The notes under the pieces are model-generated. The model saw only the letters and a list, made by a program, of their open reading frames with translations. It did no database searches and was not told where the DNA came from. 64,000 nt of DNA from Sorangium aterium (GTDB taxonomy: Bacteria; Myxococcota_A; Polyangia; Polyangiales; Polyangiaceae). Location: the NCBI RefSeq assembly GCF_028368935.1, contig NZ_JAQNDK010000002.1:1984001-2048000 (forward strand). Reading direction: 5' to 3'. The position numbers and the translations under genes are program-made. Shown piece by piece: positions 34,714 through 42,531 of the stretch; the stretch's first letter is position 1; each line of letters starts with the position of its first letter.

Positions 34714-35625
34714 ATGAGCGTGCGGCCGATCCCCGAGGCGCTGCTCTCGCTGCTCCTCCTGTGCTCCGCAGGTTGCGGGAGCGACGCGGACTCGGCCGAT
34801 GCGCTCGTTGTGGTCGGCCTCACGACGGATATGGCGGTCGGCTTCGATATCGAGCGCGTCGAGAGCACCACGAAGGTGGATGGCGTCGTCACGCGCACCG
34901 AGCGCCTCTCGTATCGGAGGGGAGAGCTGTCGCTCCCGGCGGAGCTCGAGGTGGGGCCAGCGCGGGACGGCGCGGAAATCGAGCTATCCATCGCGGCGTT
35001 CCGCGACGGTGAGGCCTCTCCCATCCTGACGCGGAAGGCCGCGACCCGCGCTGCTGGCGGGCGGAGCGTGCTCCTGCCCGTCTCGCTCGACGAGGCGTGC
35101 TGCGCGAGCTCCTGTGCGGCGAGCGCGACCTGCGCGGCGGGGGCGTGCGTCGACCCCTTCATCGCCCCGTCCGCGCTCGACGACCACGACCCGCTGTGGA
35201 TCGCGTCGGCGAGCGACGCGTGCAAGACGCCGTCCTCTGGCGCGCCCGCGGTCGTGATCGGGCAGGGGCAAGACGCGTTCACCTCGCTGGAGCATGGTGA
35301 GGTGGTGCCGATCGAGGCGGGCCCTCAAGGGGGCCACCACGTGTGGCTCGCGCTGCGCGTGACCGGCCTCCGCCAGATGGGCTCGCGCCTGACCGTGGAG
35401 GGGTACTTCCCCGAGCTGGAGTTCGAGCTCCTTCCGTTCACTGCGCAGGTCACGCTGCACAAGGTCGGAGAGGGCCGCTGCGAGATCGATGGCGTGCGCT
35501 TCCAGGTGGACCGGGGGCTCCCTGTCGAGACCATCCGGGGGCAAGCGCTCGACATCGAGATCTCCCTGGAGGACCCGAACGGCGACGTCGGGACGGCCAC
35601 GCAGCGGGTCGTCATCTCTCCCTGA
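34714..35625 (+). CDS. Uncharacterised lipoprotein
   Basis: 303 residues with N-terminal lipobox LLCSAGC|GS. The mature part is beta-rich with a central Cys cluster (ACCASSCAASATCAAGACVD, residues ~128-147) and a C-terminal beta-sandwich-like region (HHVWLALRVTGL, VTLHKVGEGRCEI). The pattern HHVWLALRV is seen in myxobacterial lipoproteins of unknown function. The 10-nt spacing after the Cys-rich protein gene suggests one transcript, and both may form a surface assembly. Confidence 0.8.
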   Translation: MSVRPIPEALLSLLLLCSAGCGSDADSADALVVVGLTTDMAVGFDIERVESTTKVDGVVTRTERLSYRRGELSLPAELEVGPARDGAEIELSIAAFRDGEASPILTRKAATRAAGGRSVLLPVSLDEACCASSCAASATCAAGACVDPFIAPSALDDHDPLWIASASDACKTPSSGAPAVVIGQGQDAFTSLEHGEVVPIEAGPQGGHHVWLALRVTGLRQMGSRLTVEGYFPELEFELLPFTAQVTLHKVGEGRCEIDGVRFQVDRGLPVETIRGQALDIEISLEDPNGDVGTATQRVVISP

Positions 35626-35669
35626 CACATCCGCTGTCGGAGCGGCCCTAGGAGGTGTCGACTGCGTTG

Positions 35670-35935
35670 CCGGATCGACGCGGCCCCCTCGCGAGGGGGG
35701 CGCCGGCACGTCGCGACCTGGCAGGGGCGGCCCTCGAGGCCGTCGATTTCGGTTCCGGATCGACGTTCCCCCCCCTCGCGAGGGGGCGCCGGCACGTCGC
35801 GACCTCGCAGGAGCGACCCTCGAGGCTGTCGATTTCGGTTCCGGATCGACGTTCCCCCCCTCGCGAGGGGGCGCCGGCACGTCGCGACCTCGGAAGAGCG
35901 ACCCGCGAGGCTGTCCGTTTTGGTCCTGGCTCAGC
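35670..35935. repeat. Three-copy ~86-bp tandem repeat, each with a 16-bp palindrome
   Basis: Copies begin at about 35670, 35755 and 35841 with CCGGATCGACG, a period of 85-86 nt. Each contains the palindrome CCCCCTCGCGAGGGGG or a close variant followed by CGCCGGCACGTCGCGACCT. A fourth, decaying start is near 35921. The array fills the gap between two convergent genes and could work as a bidirectional terminator, a protein-binding array or a selfish repeat. No ORF is supported. Confidence 0.85.
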
Positions 35936-37472
35936 CGAGCGCGCCTCGTGCGGCGACGCCAGCGCGTCGAGATCTCCGCCGCGCCGCCGCGACCGCCGCC
36001 AGGCACGCGGCGGCAAGCGCGCCGGCCCGACCGTCCTCCGCGCCGCCGGTGCGGCAGCTGCAGCCCTCTTCGCTCGGTCGCGCCCCACCGGAAGGCGGCG
36101 CCCCGCCGTCTGGTACATCGGGCGCTCCACCCGCGCCTGCGGCGCTCGCCCGATCTCCGCCGCCGCTCGCCGCCGTTGCCCCGCCGACGCCGGACGCTCC
36201 GCCGGCGCCGGTCGCGCCGGCGCTCGTGCCGCTACCGGCCGCGGCTGGGCCGGCGTCCGACGTGCAGTCCCGGTGGCCCGTCATCAGCGCGATCCTCGGC
36301 CAGTCGGTCGGGCAGACCGCTCCGACCGCCGTGCTCGCCGCGCAATCCAGAGGACCACGGATGCATGCCTGCTGGAGCAGCGGCTCGAACGTCGCGCCGC
36401 CGTCGAGCGAGCGGCCGATCGTGAAGCCGTCCACGAACTCGCTCGCGCACGCGTAGAGGCCGGAATCCGTCCAGGCGAAGCAGCGCGGCGCGACGCTCGA
36501 GACGCGCTCGAACGCCAGCGTCGACGAGGCCGCGCGGAAGACGCCGTCGATGTCGCTCCCCACCGCCACCGTCGCGCCGTCCGGCGAGATCGCGAACGCG
36601 CGCACGAAGCCCTCGGTCGCGAACACGGGCGCGAACGTCGCCCCGCCGTCCATCGAGACGAACAGGCGCCCCGGCGCGCTCGCGATCCGCACGTACAGCA
36701 CGTCGGCGTCGCGCGGATCGACCCCGGCGATGTAAGGCTCGCGCGACGTCGTGCTCCCCGGCACCGCCGCGGTCTGCCACGTCTCCCCGCCGTCGGCCGA
36801 GCGCGCGATCACCCCCTTGACCGAGCCGCCCTCGCTCGCGAGGCCGCTCACGTAGACCCGCCGCGGATCCGAGGGCGCGACGTCGACCGTCCGCGCCAGA
36901 AAGCCCTCCGGGAGCGGCGTCCCCGCGCTGGTCCAGGTCGCGCCGCCGTCGCGCGACGCCCAGAGGCCGTGCCTGGTCCCGGCGGCCACCGCGACGACGT
37001 GCGACGGATCGCCCCGCCGGACCGAGAGATCGATCACCTCCCGCCCCGCGAGCTCGGCGCCGCGCGCGCGCGCCCAAACGCAGCCGCCCTCGGTGCCGAC
37101 CGCGATCCCGTCGGTCAGCGCGGCGAGCACTCGGCCGCTCGCTGCCGCGGCGATGGGCGGGGATTGGCCGCCCGCGTCGTCGTACCCGACAGCGCCCTCG
37201 CAGATCCAGCGCCAGCTCGCGCCCCCGTCCCGCGTGGTCAGCAGGCCGTACGTCATCCGGGCGACGGCGCGCGCTGGATCCGCCGGGTCGAACACGATCT
37301 GGTCCGCCGAGGGAAAGACGCCGTTCGCAGCGGCAGGGGAGGGGAGCGCCATGGCGACGAGCGCGGCGGCGAGCGCGACGGCGCGCGCCGCGGAGGCGAG
37401 CGCGACGGCGCGCGCCGGGCGAGATCCCGGCCTCACGGCGCGCGGGGGAGACGAGCGCATCACGGGATCCAT
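35931..37472 (-). CDS. BNR/sialidase-like repeat surface protein with MYXO-CTERM-type tail
   Basis: 513 residues from ATG 37472 (37460 is an alternative). The signal peptide ends AALVAMALPSPAAA|NG. The body has repeated Asp-box motifs S-x-D-G-G-x-[TS]-[FW] (TTRDGGASWRW, ASRDGGATWTS, SADGGETWQT, SMDGGATFAP, SLDGGATFEP), which form a six- or seven-bladed beta-propeller. After a Gly/Ala linker the C-terminus shows GCSC, a hydrophobic helix (AGALAAACLAAVAAA) and RRRSRR, a good MYXO-CTERM-type sorting signal for surface anchoring. Asp boxes are structural, so enzymatic sialidase activity should not be assumed. Confidence 0.87.
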   Translation of the reverse strand: MDPVMRSSPPRAVRPGSRPARAVALASAARAVALAAALVAMALPSPAAANGVFPSADQIVFDPADPARAVARMTYGLLTTRDGGASWRWICEGAVGYDDAGGQSPPIAAAASGRVLAALTDGIAVGTEGGCVWARARGAELAGREVIDLSVRRGDPSHVVAVAAGTRHGLWASRDGGATWTSAGTPLPEGFLARTVDVAPSDPRRVYVSGLASEGGSVKGVIARSADGGETWQTAAVPGSTTSREPYIAGVDPRDADVLYVRIASAPGRLFVSMDGGATFAPVFATEGFVRAFAISPDGATVAVGSDIDGVFRAASSTLAFERVSSVAPRCFAWTDSGLYACASEFVDGFTIGRSLDGGATFEPLLQQACIRGPLDCAASTAVGAVCPTDWPRIALMTGHRDCTSDAGPAAAGSGTSAGATGAGGASGVGGATAASGGGDRASAAGAGGAPDVPDGGAPPSGGARPSEEGCSCRTGGAEDGRAGALAAACLAAVAAARRRSRRAGVAARGALG

Positions 37473-37536
37473 CGTACCGCGGCGCGCGCGCCGAGAACCG
37501 CCCACGCCGCCTCCGCGCCCCGCTACACTCGCCGTA

Positions 37537-40302
37537 ATGCCGGAGCGCATCGTCGTGTCCTTTCGAGGTACTGCGGCCCTCTCGCAGCCAGACGGCACGG
37601 ACGCGGTCGCGCCGTGGCCCGGCCGCCGCGGCGCGCCGCGGGCGCCCGCGCCGCCATCGCGCCAGAAGGGCGCGGCGCGCGGCGCCGGCGGCGCGGCGCG
37701 CGGCGAGGAGAGCTACCTCGCGAGGGCGCTCGCGCTGAAGAAGCGCGCCGAGGCGCTCGGCGCCACCCTGTGCGCCTGGAGCGCGCAGACCTTCTCCTTC
37801 GAGTTCACCGCCGACGACGTCGAGGAGGCGGTGCTGCTCGCCGCGCTCGCCGCGGAGGACGCGGGGGTGCACCCCGACGCGCGCTTCGCGGTCGGCATCG
37901 CGCAGGGCGAGATGACCTACGTCGGCGAGGCGGGGCGCTTCACCGCGCTGTCCTGGGGGCAGCCGCTGCTCGTCGCCGTCATGCTCGCCCGCGTCGCGCC
38001 CCCCGGCGACGTGCTCCTCGATCCCGCGCTCCCCGCCGTGATCTCGGGCGAGCTCATGACCCTCGGCGCCCACCGCGGCATCGACGGCGCGCGCCGGGTG
38101 CGCGGCCTCCGCCTCGACGCGCAGCAGCCGCTGCGCAGGCAGGTCGCCGAGAGCGTGGCGCGCCTGTGCAAGCCGCCGCTCATCGGCCGCGACGCCGAGC
38201 TCGCCGAGCTCGCCGTGCCCCCCGGCTCCCTCGCGATCGTCCGGGCCGAGCCCGGCGCCGGCGGCACGCGGCTGCTCCACGAGCTGGAGCGGCTGCTCGC
38301 GCCGTCGCGGAGCCTCTTCGTCGCGCCGATCGGGGCCTCGCGCGAGCCGTTCGGCGCGCTCCGGCGCGCCCTCGCGCGCGCGGCGCTCCGCGCCGAGAAG
38401 AGCCGCGCCCGCGCGCCGGCGCTCCCGGATCGGCTGAAGCCCGCGCTCGCGCGGCTCCTCGCCGGCGAGGGCGTCGAGCCGAGGATCGCCGCCGAGGTGC
38501 TCGCCGCGTGGCTCGCCCCGTCCGACGTCCGCGTCGGCCTGCTCGCCGTCGACGACGCCTCCGAGGTCGACGCCGCGAGCCTCGACGCGATCGCCCTCGC
38601 CCTCTCGCCGGGAGGCGGCCCGCGCGCCGTCGCCCGGCTCGGGCGCTCGGAGCCGCTCCCCGCGCCGCTCACCGCGCTCACCCCCGCCGCGACGGTCACG
38701 CTGGGGCCGCTCTCCGCGACGGGCGCGCAGGATCTCGTCCGCCGCCTGTTCGACGGCTGCATCGACGAGGCGGGCGCGCGCCGCTGGGCCGCGCGCGCGC
38801 CCGCCTTCCCGCTGGCCGTGCGCGAGCTCCTGTGCGAGGCCCTGGAGAGCGGCGCGCTGCGCTGGATCGGCAGGAGCGTCGGGCCGCGCCGGCGCAGCGC
38901 CGGGCGGGGCAGGCCCGCGCGCACCATGACCGGCGCCGAGCTCGCCGCGCCCCCCGCGTTCCGCCCGATCGAGGGCCGCCTGCGCCTGCTCGCGATCGGC
39001 CACCGCACGGTGCTCACCGCGCTCGCGACGCTCGGCGGGGACGCGTCGGACGCGGCGATCGACGCGCTGTGCGACGGCACCGGCGCCCCGAAGGTCGCCG
39101 CGGTCCAGGCAGCGCTGCTCGGCGCCGGCTGGGCCTTCCGGCCGGAGCCCGGCTGGCTGCGGCTCTCCTCGCGCACGCTGCGCGACGCCCTGATCGCGGC
39201 CGTCCCGCCGGGCGAGCGCGCCGCGTGGCACCTGGCCGCGGCGCGGGTCGTCGAGGACCACGCCAGCGTGCTCGGCCTCGCCGACGCCGCGTGGCACGCC
39301 GCGAAGGCGGGCGACCGGCGCTCCGCGGCCGATCTCGCCGGGCGCGCCGGGCGCGCGGCCGGCGACGCGCTGCTCGAGTCCTCGGCCGCGGAGCTGCTCG
39401 CGTTCGCCGACGAGCAGGAGACGGCGAGAGAGCCCCGGGACGGGGCGCCGGACAGCTCGTCGAGCCAGCCGCCCACCTACCGCACGCCCATCGAGGTGGT
39501 CGGCGACGTGCCGGAGCCGCAGCGCGCGGCGCCGGCTCGGGAGCGCTCCGGCCCCGACGCGCTCGGCGGGGCGGCGGACGGCTCGGCGAGCGAGGCGCGC
39601 GCGGCGTCCCGCCAGCGCGGCGCGGCCTCCGCGCTCGCCGCGGAGGGCGAGCGTCGCGAGAGCGTGGGCGACGTCGCGCCGCGGAGCGCGGGGCGCGACG
39701 TCGCCCACGCTCTCGGCGCGCTCGCGGCGCAACCGGACGACGCACCCCAGGACTTTCCCGACGCGACCTCCCCGGACGTGGGCCTTCCGTGCTGCGACGC
39801 CTCCGGAGATCCGCTCGCGAAGACCACGGAGTCGCCCGTCCTGTCGATGAACGACATCGCGGTCCGCCTCGCCGAGCTGGCCAAGCAAGCGCTCGTCCAG
39901 GGCGACCTCCGCACGCTCGAGCGGCTCGTGGGCGAGCTCCGTCGCACCGGCGAGCACCTCGATCTGGCGGAGCGCATGACCGGCCTGATCTCGCTCGGGC
40001 GCGGCGCGAAGGAGGAGGCGCTCCGGCGCTTCCGGATCGCCGCGGAGGCCGACGCGTCGCCTTCGCAGCGGGCGCGGGCGCTGCTCGCGTACGGCGTCGC
40101 GCTGGCCGCCGCGGGCCGCACGGAGGGCGCGCTCCTCGAGGCGCTGAGCGCCCTCGCGCGCGCCCGCGAGGCCGAGGATCACCACGGCGAGCAGGCGTGC
40201 GCGCAGTTCCTGGCGCAGCTCGCGGCCGCGACCGGGCACGAGGAGGCGGCCCGCGCGTGGGCGCAGGTGGCGCGCCTCGCCGGCGCGGCGCCCCCCTCGT
40301 GA
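37537..40302 (+). CDS. Large regulator: cyclase-homology-like N-terminus, AAA-like domain, TPR-type C-terminus
   Basis: 921 residues, soluble. About 60-190 resembles a class III nucleotide-cyclase homology domain without obvious catalytic residues (FAVGIAQGEMTYVGEAGRFT, ALSWGQPLLVAVMLA). About 208-470 resembles the STAND/AAA ATPase of signalling proteins, but the P-loop reads RAEPGAGGTRLL, where the invariant Gly-Lys-Thr is Gly-Thr. ATP hydrolysis may be lost. About 700-921 is helical and TPR-like (FRIAAEADASPSQRARALLA). The linker at ~700-730 is encoded by a perfect inverted repeat (39657-39715). Start ATG 37537; upstream in-frame sequence overlaps the divergent gene. Function not assigned. 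Confidence 0.7.
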   Translation: MPERIVVSFRGTAALSQPDGTDAVAPWPGRRGAPRAPAPPSRQKGAARGAGGAARGEESYLARALALKKRAEALGATLCAWSAQTFSFEFTADDVEEAVLLAALAAEDAGVHPDARFAVGIAQGEMTYVGEAGRFTALSWGQPLLVAVMLARVAPPGDVLLDPALPAVISGELMTLGAHRGIDGARRVRGLRLDAQQPLRRQVAESVARLCKPPLIGRDAELAELAVPPGSLAIVRAEPGAGGTRLLHELERLLAPSRSLFVAPIGASREPFGALRRALARAALRAEKSRARAPALPDRLKPALARLLAGEGVEPRIAAEVLAAWLAPSDVRVGLLAVDDASEVDAASLDAIALALSPGGGPRAVARLGRSEPLPAPLTALTPAATVTLGPLSATGAQDLVRRLFDGCIDEAGARRWAARAPAFPLAVRELLCEALESGALRWIGRSVGPRRRSAGRGRPARTMTGAELAAPPAFRPIEGRLRLLAIGHRTVLTALATLGGDASDAAIDALCDGTGAPKVAAVQAALLGAGWAFRPEPGWLRLSSRTLRDALIAAVPPGERAAWHLAAARVVEDHASVLGLADAAWHAAKAGDRRSAADLAGRAGRAAGDALLESSAAELLAFADEQETAREPRDGAPDSSSSQPPTYRTPIEVVGDVPEPQRAAPARERSGPDALGGAADGSASEARAASRQRGAASALAAEGERRESVGDVAPRSAGRDVAHALGALAAQPDDAPQDFPDATSPDVGLPCCDASGDPLAKTTESPVLSMNDIAVRLAELAKQALVQGDLRTLERLVGELRRTGEHLDLAERMTGLISLGRGAKEEALRRFRIAAEADASPSQRARALLAYGVALAAAGRTEGALLEALSALARAREAEDHHGEQACAQFLAQLAAATGHEEAARAWAQVARLAGAAPPS
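39657..39715. repeat. 24-bp perfect inverted repeat inside a coding sequence
   Basis: The arms at 39657-39680 and 39692-39715 are exact reverse complements, separated by GCGGAGCGCGG. Left arm begins CGAGAGCGTGGGCGACGTCG. It stays in frame and encodes ESVGDVAPRSAGRDVAHALG in the disordered linker of the AAA/TPR protein. It looks like a palindromic element inserted in a tolerant position. I found no second copy in the window. Confidence 0.85.
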
Positions 40303-40345
40303 CGGCGCATTGACAGCGTCGCCGCGGCTGTCCATACCGCCGGCC

Positions 40346-41122
40346 ATGTCGTCCCGAGAGCCCTCCGGCGAGCCGGCTCCCGCGCCGGAGACCGGCGAGG
40401 AGCGCGCCGCGCCGAGCGAGAGCGCCAGCGCCGGAGAGCGCGCCGCGCCGAAAGCGCGCGCCAGCGCCGGAGCGCGCGCCGGCGCGCGCCGGGTCGCCGC
40501 GCTCCTCGCGCTGGCGCTCTCGCTCGGCGCGATCGCCGGCGTCGCGTACCAGCGCTACGCCGCGGTGCACCTGCGCGCCCTCCCGAGGGTCCCGGGCTGC
40601 GTCCGCGGGGCGCGGGTCGCGCTTCGCAAGCCGGTCGCCGTGTCCGGCACGGAGCCGCGCCAGACGGCGTCGGGCGAGACGGTCTACCTCACGCCCGGGG
40701 AAGATCGCGCCGTCGCCTGCGCCTTGCAGCTCGACGAGGCGCTCGCGCGGCACCTCGCCGGAGCGCTGGCCGAGCAGGCGCCGGCGCAGCGCGCCGCCCG
40801 GTTGGTCGAGCTCGTGCGCGACCGCGTGCCGGCCGACCCGGCGTACGATCGCGCCGCCTCTGCGGCTTACATGATGGCCTCCGCGGCCCTGCGGGGCCTG
40901 CCGGACGACGTGGCCGAGGTCGGCGCCGCTGCGGAGGAGCTCGATCGGCATCACGCCTGCCGCTTCGACACGCGCCGCCCCTGTCCGACGCGCCCGCCGA
41001 TGCCGGCGCTCGTCTGGCTCACCGGCGCCCCGGCGGCGCTGAGCCTGCTCGGGCTGCTCTGGATCGGCCTCGCCGCGAGCGCCGCGCGCTACAGGCGCTG
41101 GAGGGCGCGCCGGAGCCGCTGA
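40346..41122 (+). CDS. Uncharacterised two-TM membrane protein
   Basis: 258 residues from ATG 40346; a TTG at 40310 is an alternative. A Ser/Ala/Arg-rich cytoplasmic N-terminus (~1-47) precedes a membrane helix (VAALLALALSLGAIAGVAY, ~49-67). A ~150-residue extracytoplasmic domain with paired Cys (VPGCVRGA, VACALQ, HHACRFDTRRPC) follows, then a C-terminal helix (ALSLLGLLWIGLAASAA) and an Arg-rich end. No family recognised. It lies 43 nt downstream of the AAA/TPR gene on the same strand and is possibly co-transcribed. Confidence 0.65.
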   Translation: MSSREPSGEPAPAPETGEERAAPSESASAGERAAPKARASAGARAGARRVAALLALALSLGAIAGVAYQRYAAVHLRALPRVPGCVRGARVALRKPVAVSGTEPRQTASGETVYLTPGEDRAVACALQLDEALARHLAGALAEQAPAQRAARLVELVRDRVPADPAYDRAASAAYMMASAALRGLPDDVAEVGAAAEELDRHHACRFDTRRPCPTRPPMPALVWLTGAPAALSLLGLLWIGLAASAARYRRWRARRSR

Positions 41123-41162
41123 TCGCCCGAGCGCGTCGCGCGCCCCGGTCGGCCCGAGCGCC

Positions 41163-42200
41163 TCAGTCGATCGCCTCGACGCGAAAGCTCGACTGGACCA
41201 GGCGGCGGGGTCGGGCCCCGATGTCGGCGACGTCGAACCCGAAGCCCGCGCCCTGCTGGTGGATCCCGCCCGACGTGGCGCCGCTCGGCATCTGCACCGA
41301 CGAGTTCACCGTGACGTAGACCTTCGCCCCTTTGGCGAACGCGGCGGTCATCGCGAGCACGCGCCCGGCGAGCTGCGCCGCCGCCTCGCGCGCCACCAGC
41401 GCCCAGAGCGCCGCCGCTCCTGCCGTCGACGACAGCGCGCGCACGCCGAGCACCGCGCCGGCGCCGCTCAGCTGCACCTCGAACACCGCGCGCGCCGTCG
41501 CGGGCGTCTCGGAGGAGCGCACCGCGTCCGCCACCACGGACGCGACCGTCCCGGCGGCGGGCAGATCCAGCCCCAGCGTCTTGTCCCGATCGCGCATCGC
41601 CTCGCGCAGCACCTCGCCGGCCCTGTCCACCGAGACCTCGCGCGGCGCGGTCGGCGCGGTCGGCGCCGGCGGTGGCGGCGCGCGATCCGGCAGAACGCCG
41701 GGCAGCTGCCACACCGGCGCCCCCCCGAGGCCCGCCACCCCCCGCGGTGGGGTCGGCGCGCTCGGCGGCCCGTCGTACTCGCTCGATGGCGCAGGGGCCG
41801 GAGGCGCCACGGGACCCTCTCGCGGCTCGACCGGCGCCTCCGGCGGCGCCGACGGATCGAGCGGCCGCCGGTCGCGGCGCGCCGTCCGGCCGAGGACCGG
41901 CTCCGCCTCGCGCGGCCGCGCCTCGTCCGGCGCGCGTGGCAGGGGCGCGCGCGCCTCGTCCTGCTCCGGCTCGCGCGGCGGGACGGGCTCTATCTCGATC
42001 TCCACCTCGCGGCGCGCGCCGCTCGAGCGGGCCTCGAGCGCCGGCCCCGAGGAGCCCGCGATCCGCGCGAGCAACGGGATGGCGGCATGGAGCAGCGTCG
42101 CTGCGAGCAGGAAGCGGACCTCTCGGGAGAGCAAGCGCCGAGCACCTTGGTGGGTGCCGGAGAGGGGCGCAAGTGCGTGTTTCGTCGCCGGCGTGCTCAC
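41163..42200 (-). CDS. TonB-like / energy-transducer-like periplasm-spanning protein
   Basis: 345 residues. A short basic N-terminus is followed by one membrane helix (FLLAATLLHAAIPLLARIAG, ~30-49), a ~100-residue Pro/Glu/Arg-rich spacer (~70-175) with many PxP runs, and a C-terminal beta/alpha domain (~220-345, FEVQLSGAGAVLGVRALSST). This matches the layout of TonB/TolA/AgmX-type transducers, but the C-terminal domain does not show a recognisable YP-type TonB motif. No ExbB/ExbD genes nearby. The start is GTG at 42200, without a clear ribosome binding site, so the exact N-terminus is uncertain. Confidence 0.55.
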   Translation of the reverse strand: MSTPATKHALAPLSGTHQGARRLLSREVRFLLAATLLHAAIPLLARIAGSSGPALEARSSGARREVEIEIEPVPPREPEQDEARAPLPRAPDEARPREAEPVLGRTARRDRRPLDPSAPPEAPVEPREGPVAPPAPAPSSEYDGPPSAPTPPRGVAGLGGAPVWQLPGVLPDRAPPPPAPTAPTAPREVSVDRAGEVLREAMRDRDKTLGLDLPAAGTVASVVADAVRSSETPATARAVFEVQLSGAGAVLGVRALSSTAGAAALWALVAREAAAQLAGRVLAMTAAFAKGAKVYVTVNSSVQMPSGATSGGIHQQGAGFGFDVADIGARPRRLVQSSFRVEAID

Positions 42201-42531
42201 GGCGTGCTCGCGTCACCGCTCGCGCGCACCTGCGCGGCCCCGGGCACACCCCACCCGCTCCCTCGCTTTGCGGTCCGACAGGCTCACCCGCGCGTGTTCC
42301 AGCAGGGGCCAGGGTCTTACGGCCACGCTTAAATATGCGCGTACGGAACGGTTGTCGCTTGAGCTCGAGACCGTACTGGTCGATGCTCCGCCTGCCGCGA
42401 CGCCTTCCGGGTTCACGGCAGGAGCAGAAACGCAGCGTGCTGCCGCCGTGCGGCGCGCTCACGGAACAGACGCAGCGCCTGGCGAACCAGGGCTGGGCGC
42501 TACATCCCCGTTGTAAGGGAGGGGTATCGAA
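42201..42531. other. Divergent promoter region between TonB-like and hydrolase-like genes
   Basis: 331 nt with no gene. GGGAGGGG at about 42517-42524 is the ribosome binding site of the hydrolase-like gene. No hexamers were identified. Confidence 0.45.

Noticed and set aside
36232-40347. 1,371-codon minus-strand frame across the BNR and AAA/TPR genes
   Set aside because: It spans two divergent real genes and their promoter gap; composition is typical of a shadow frame.
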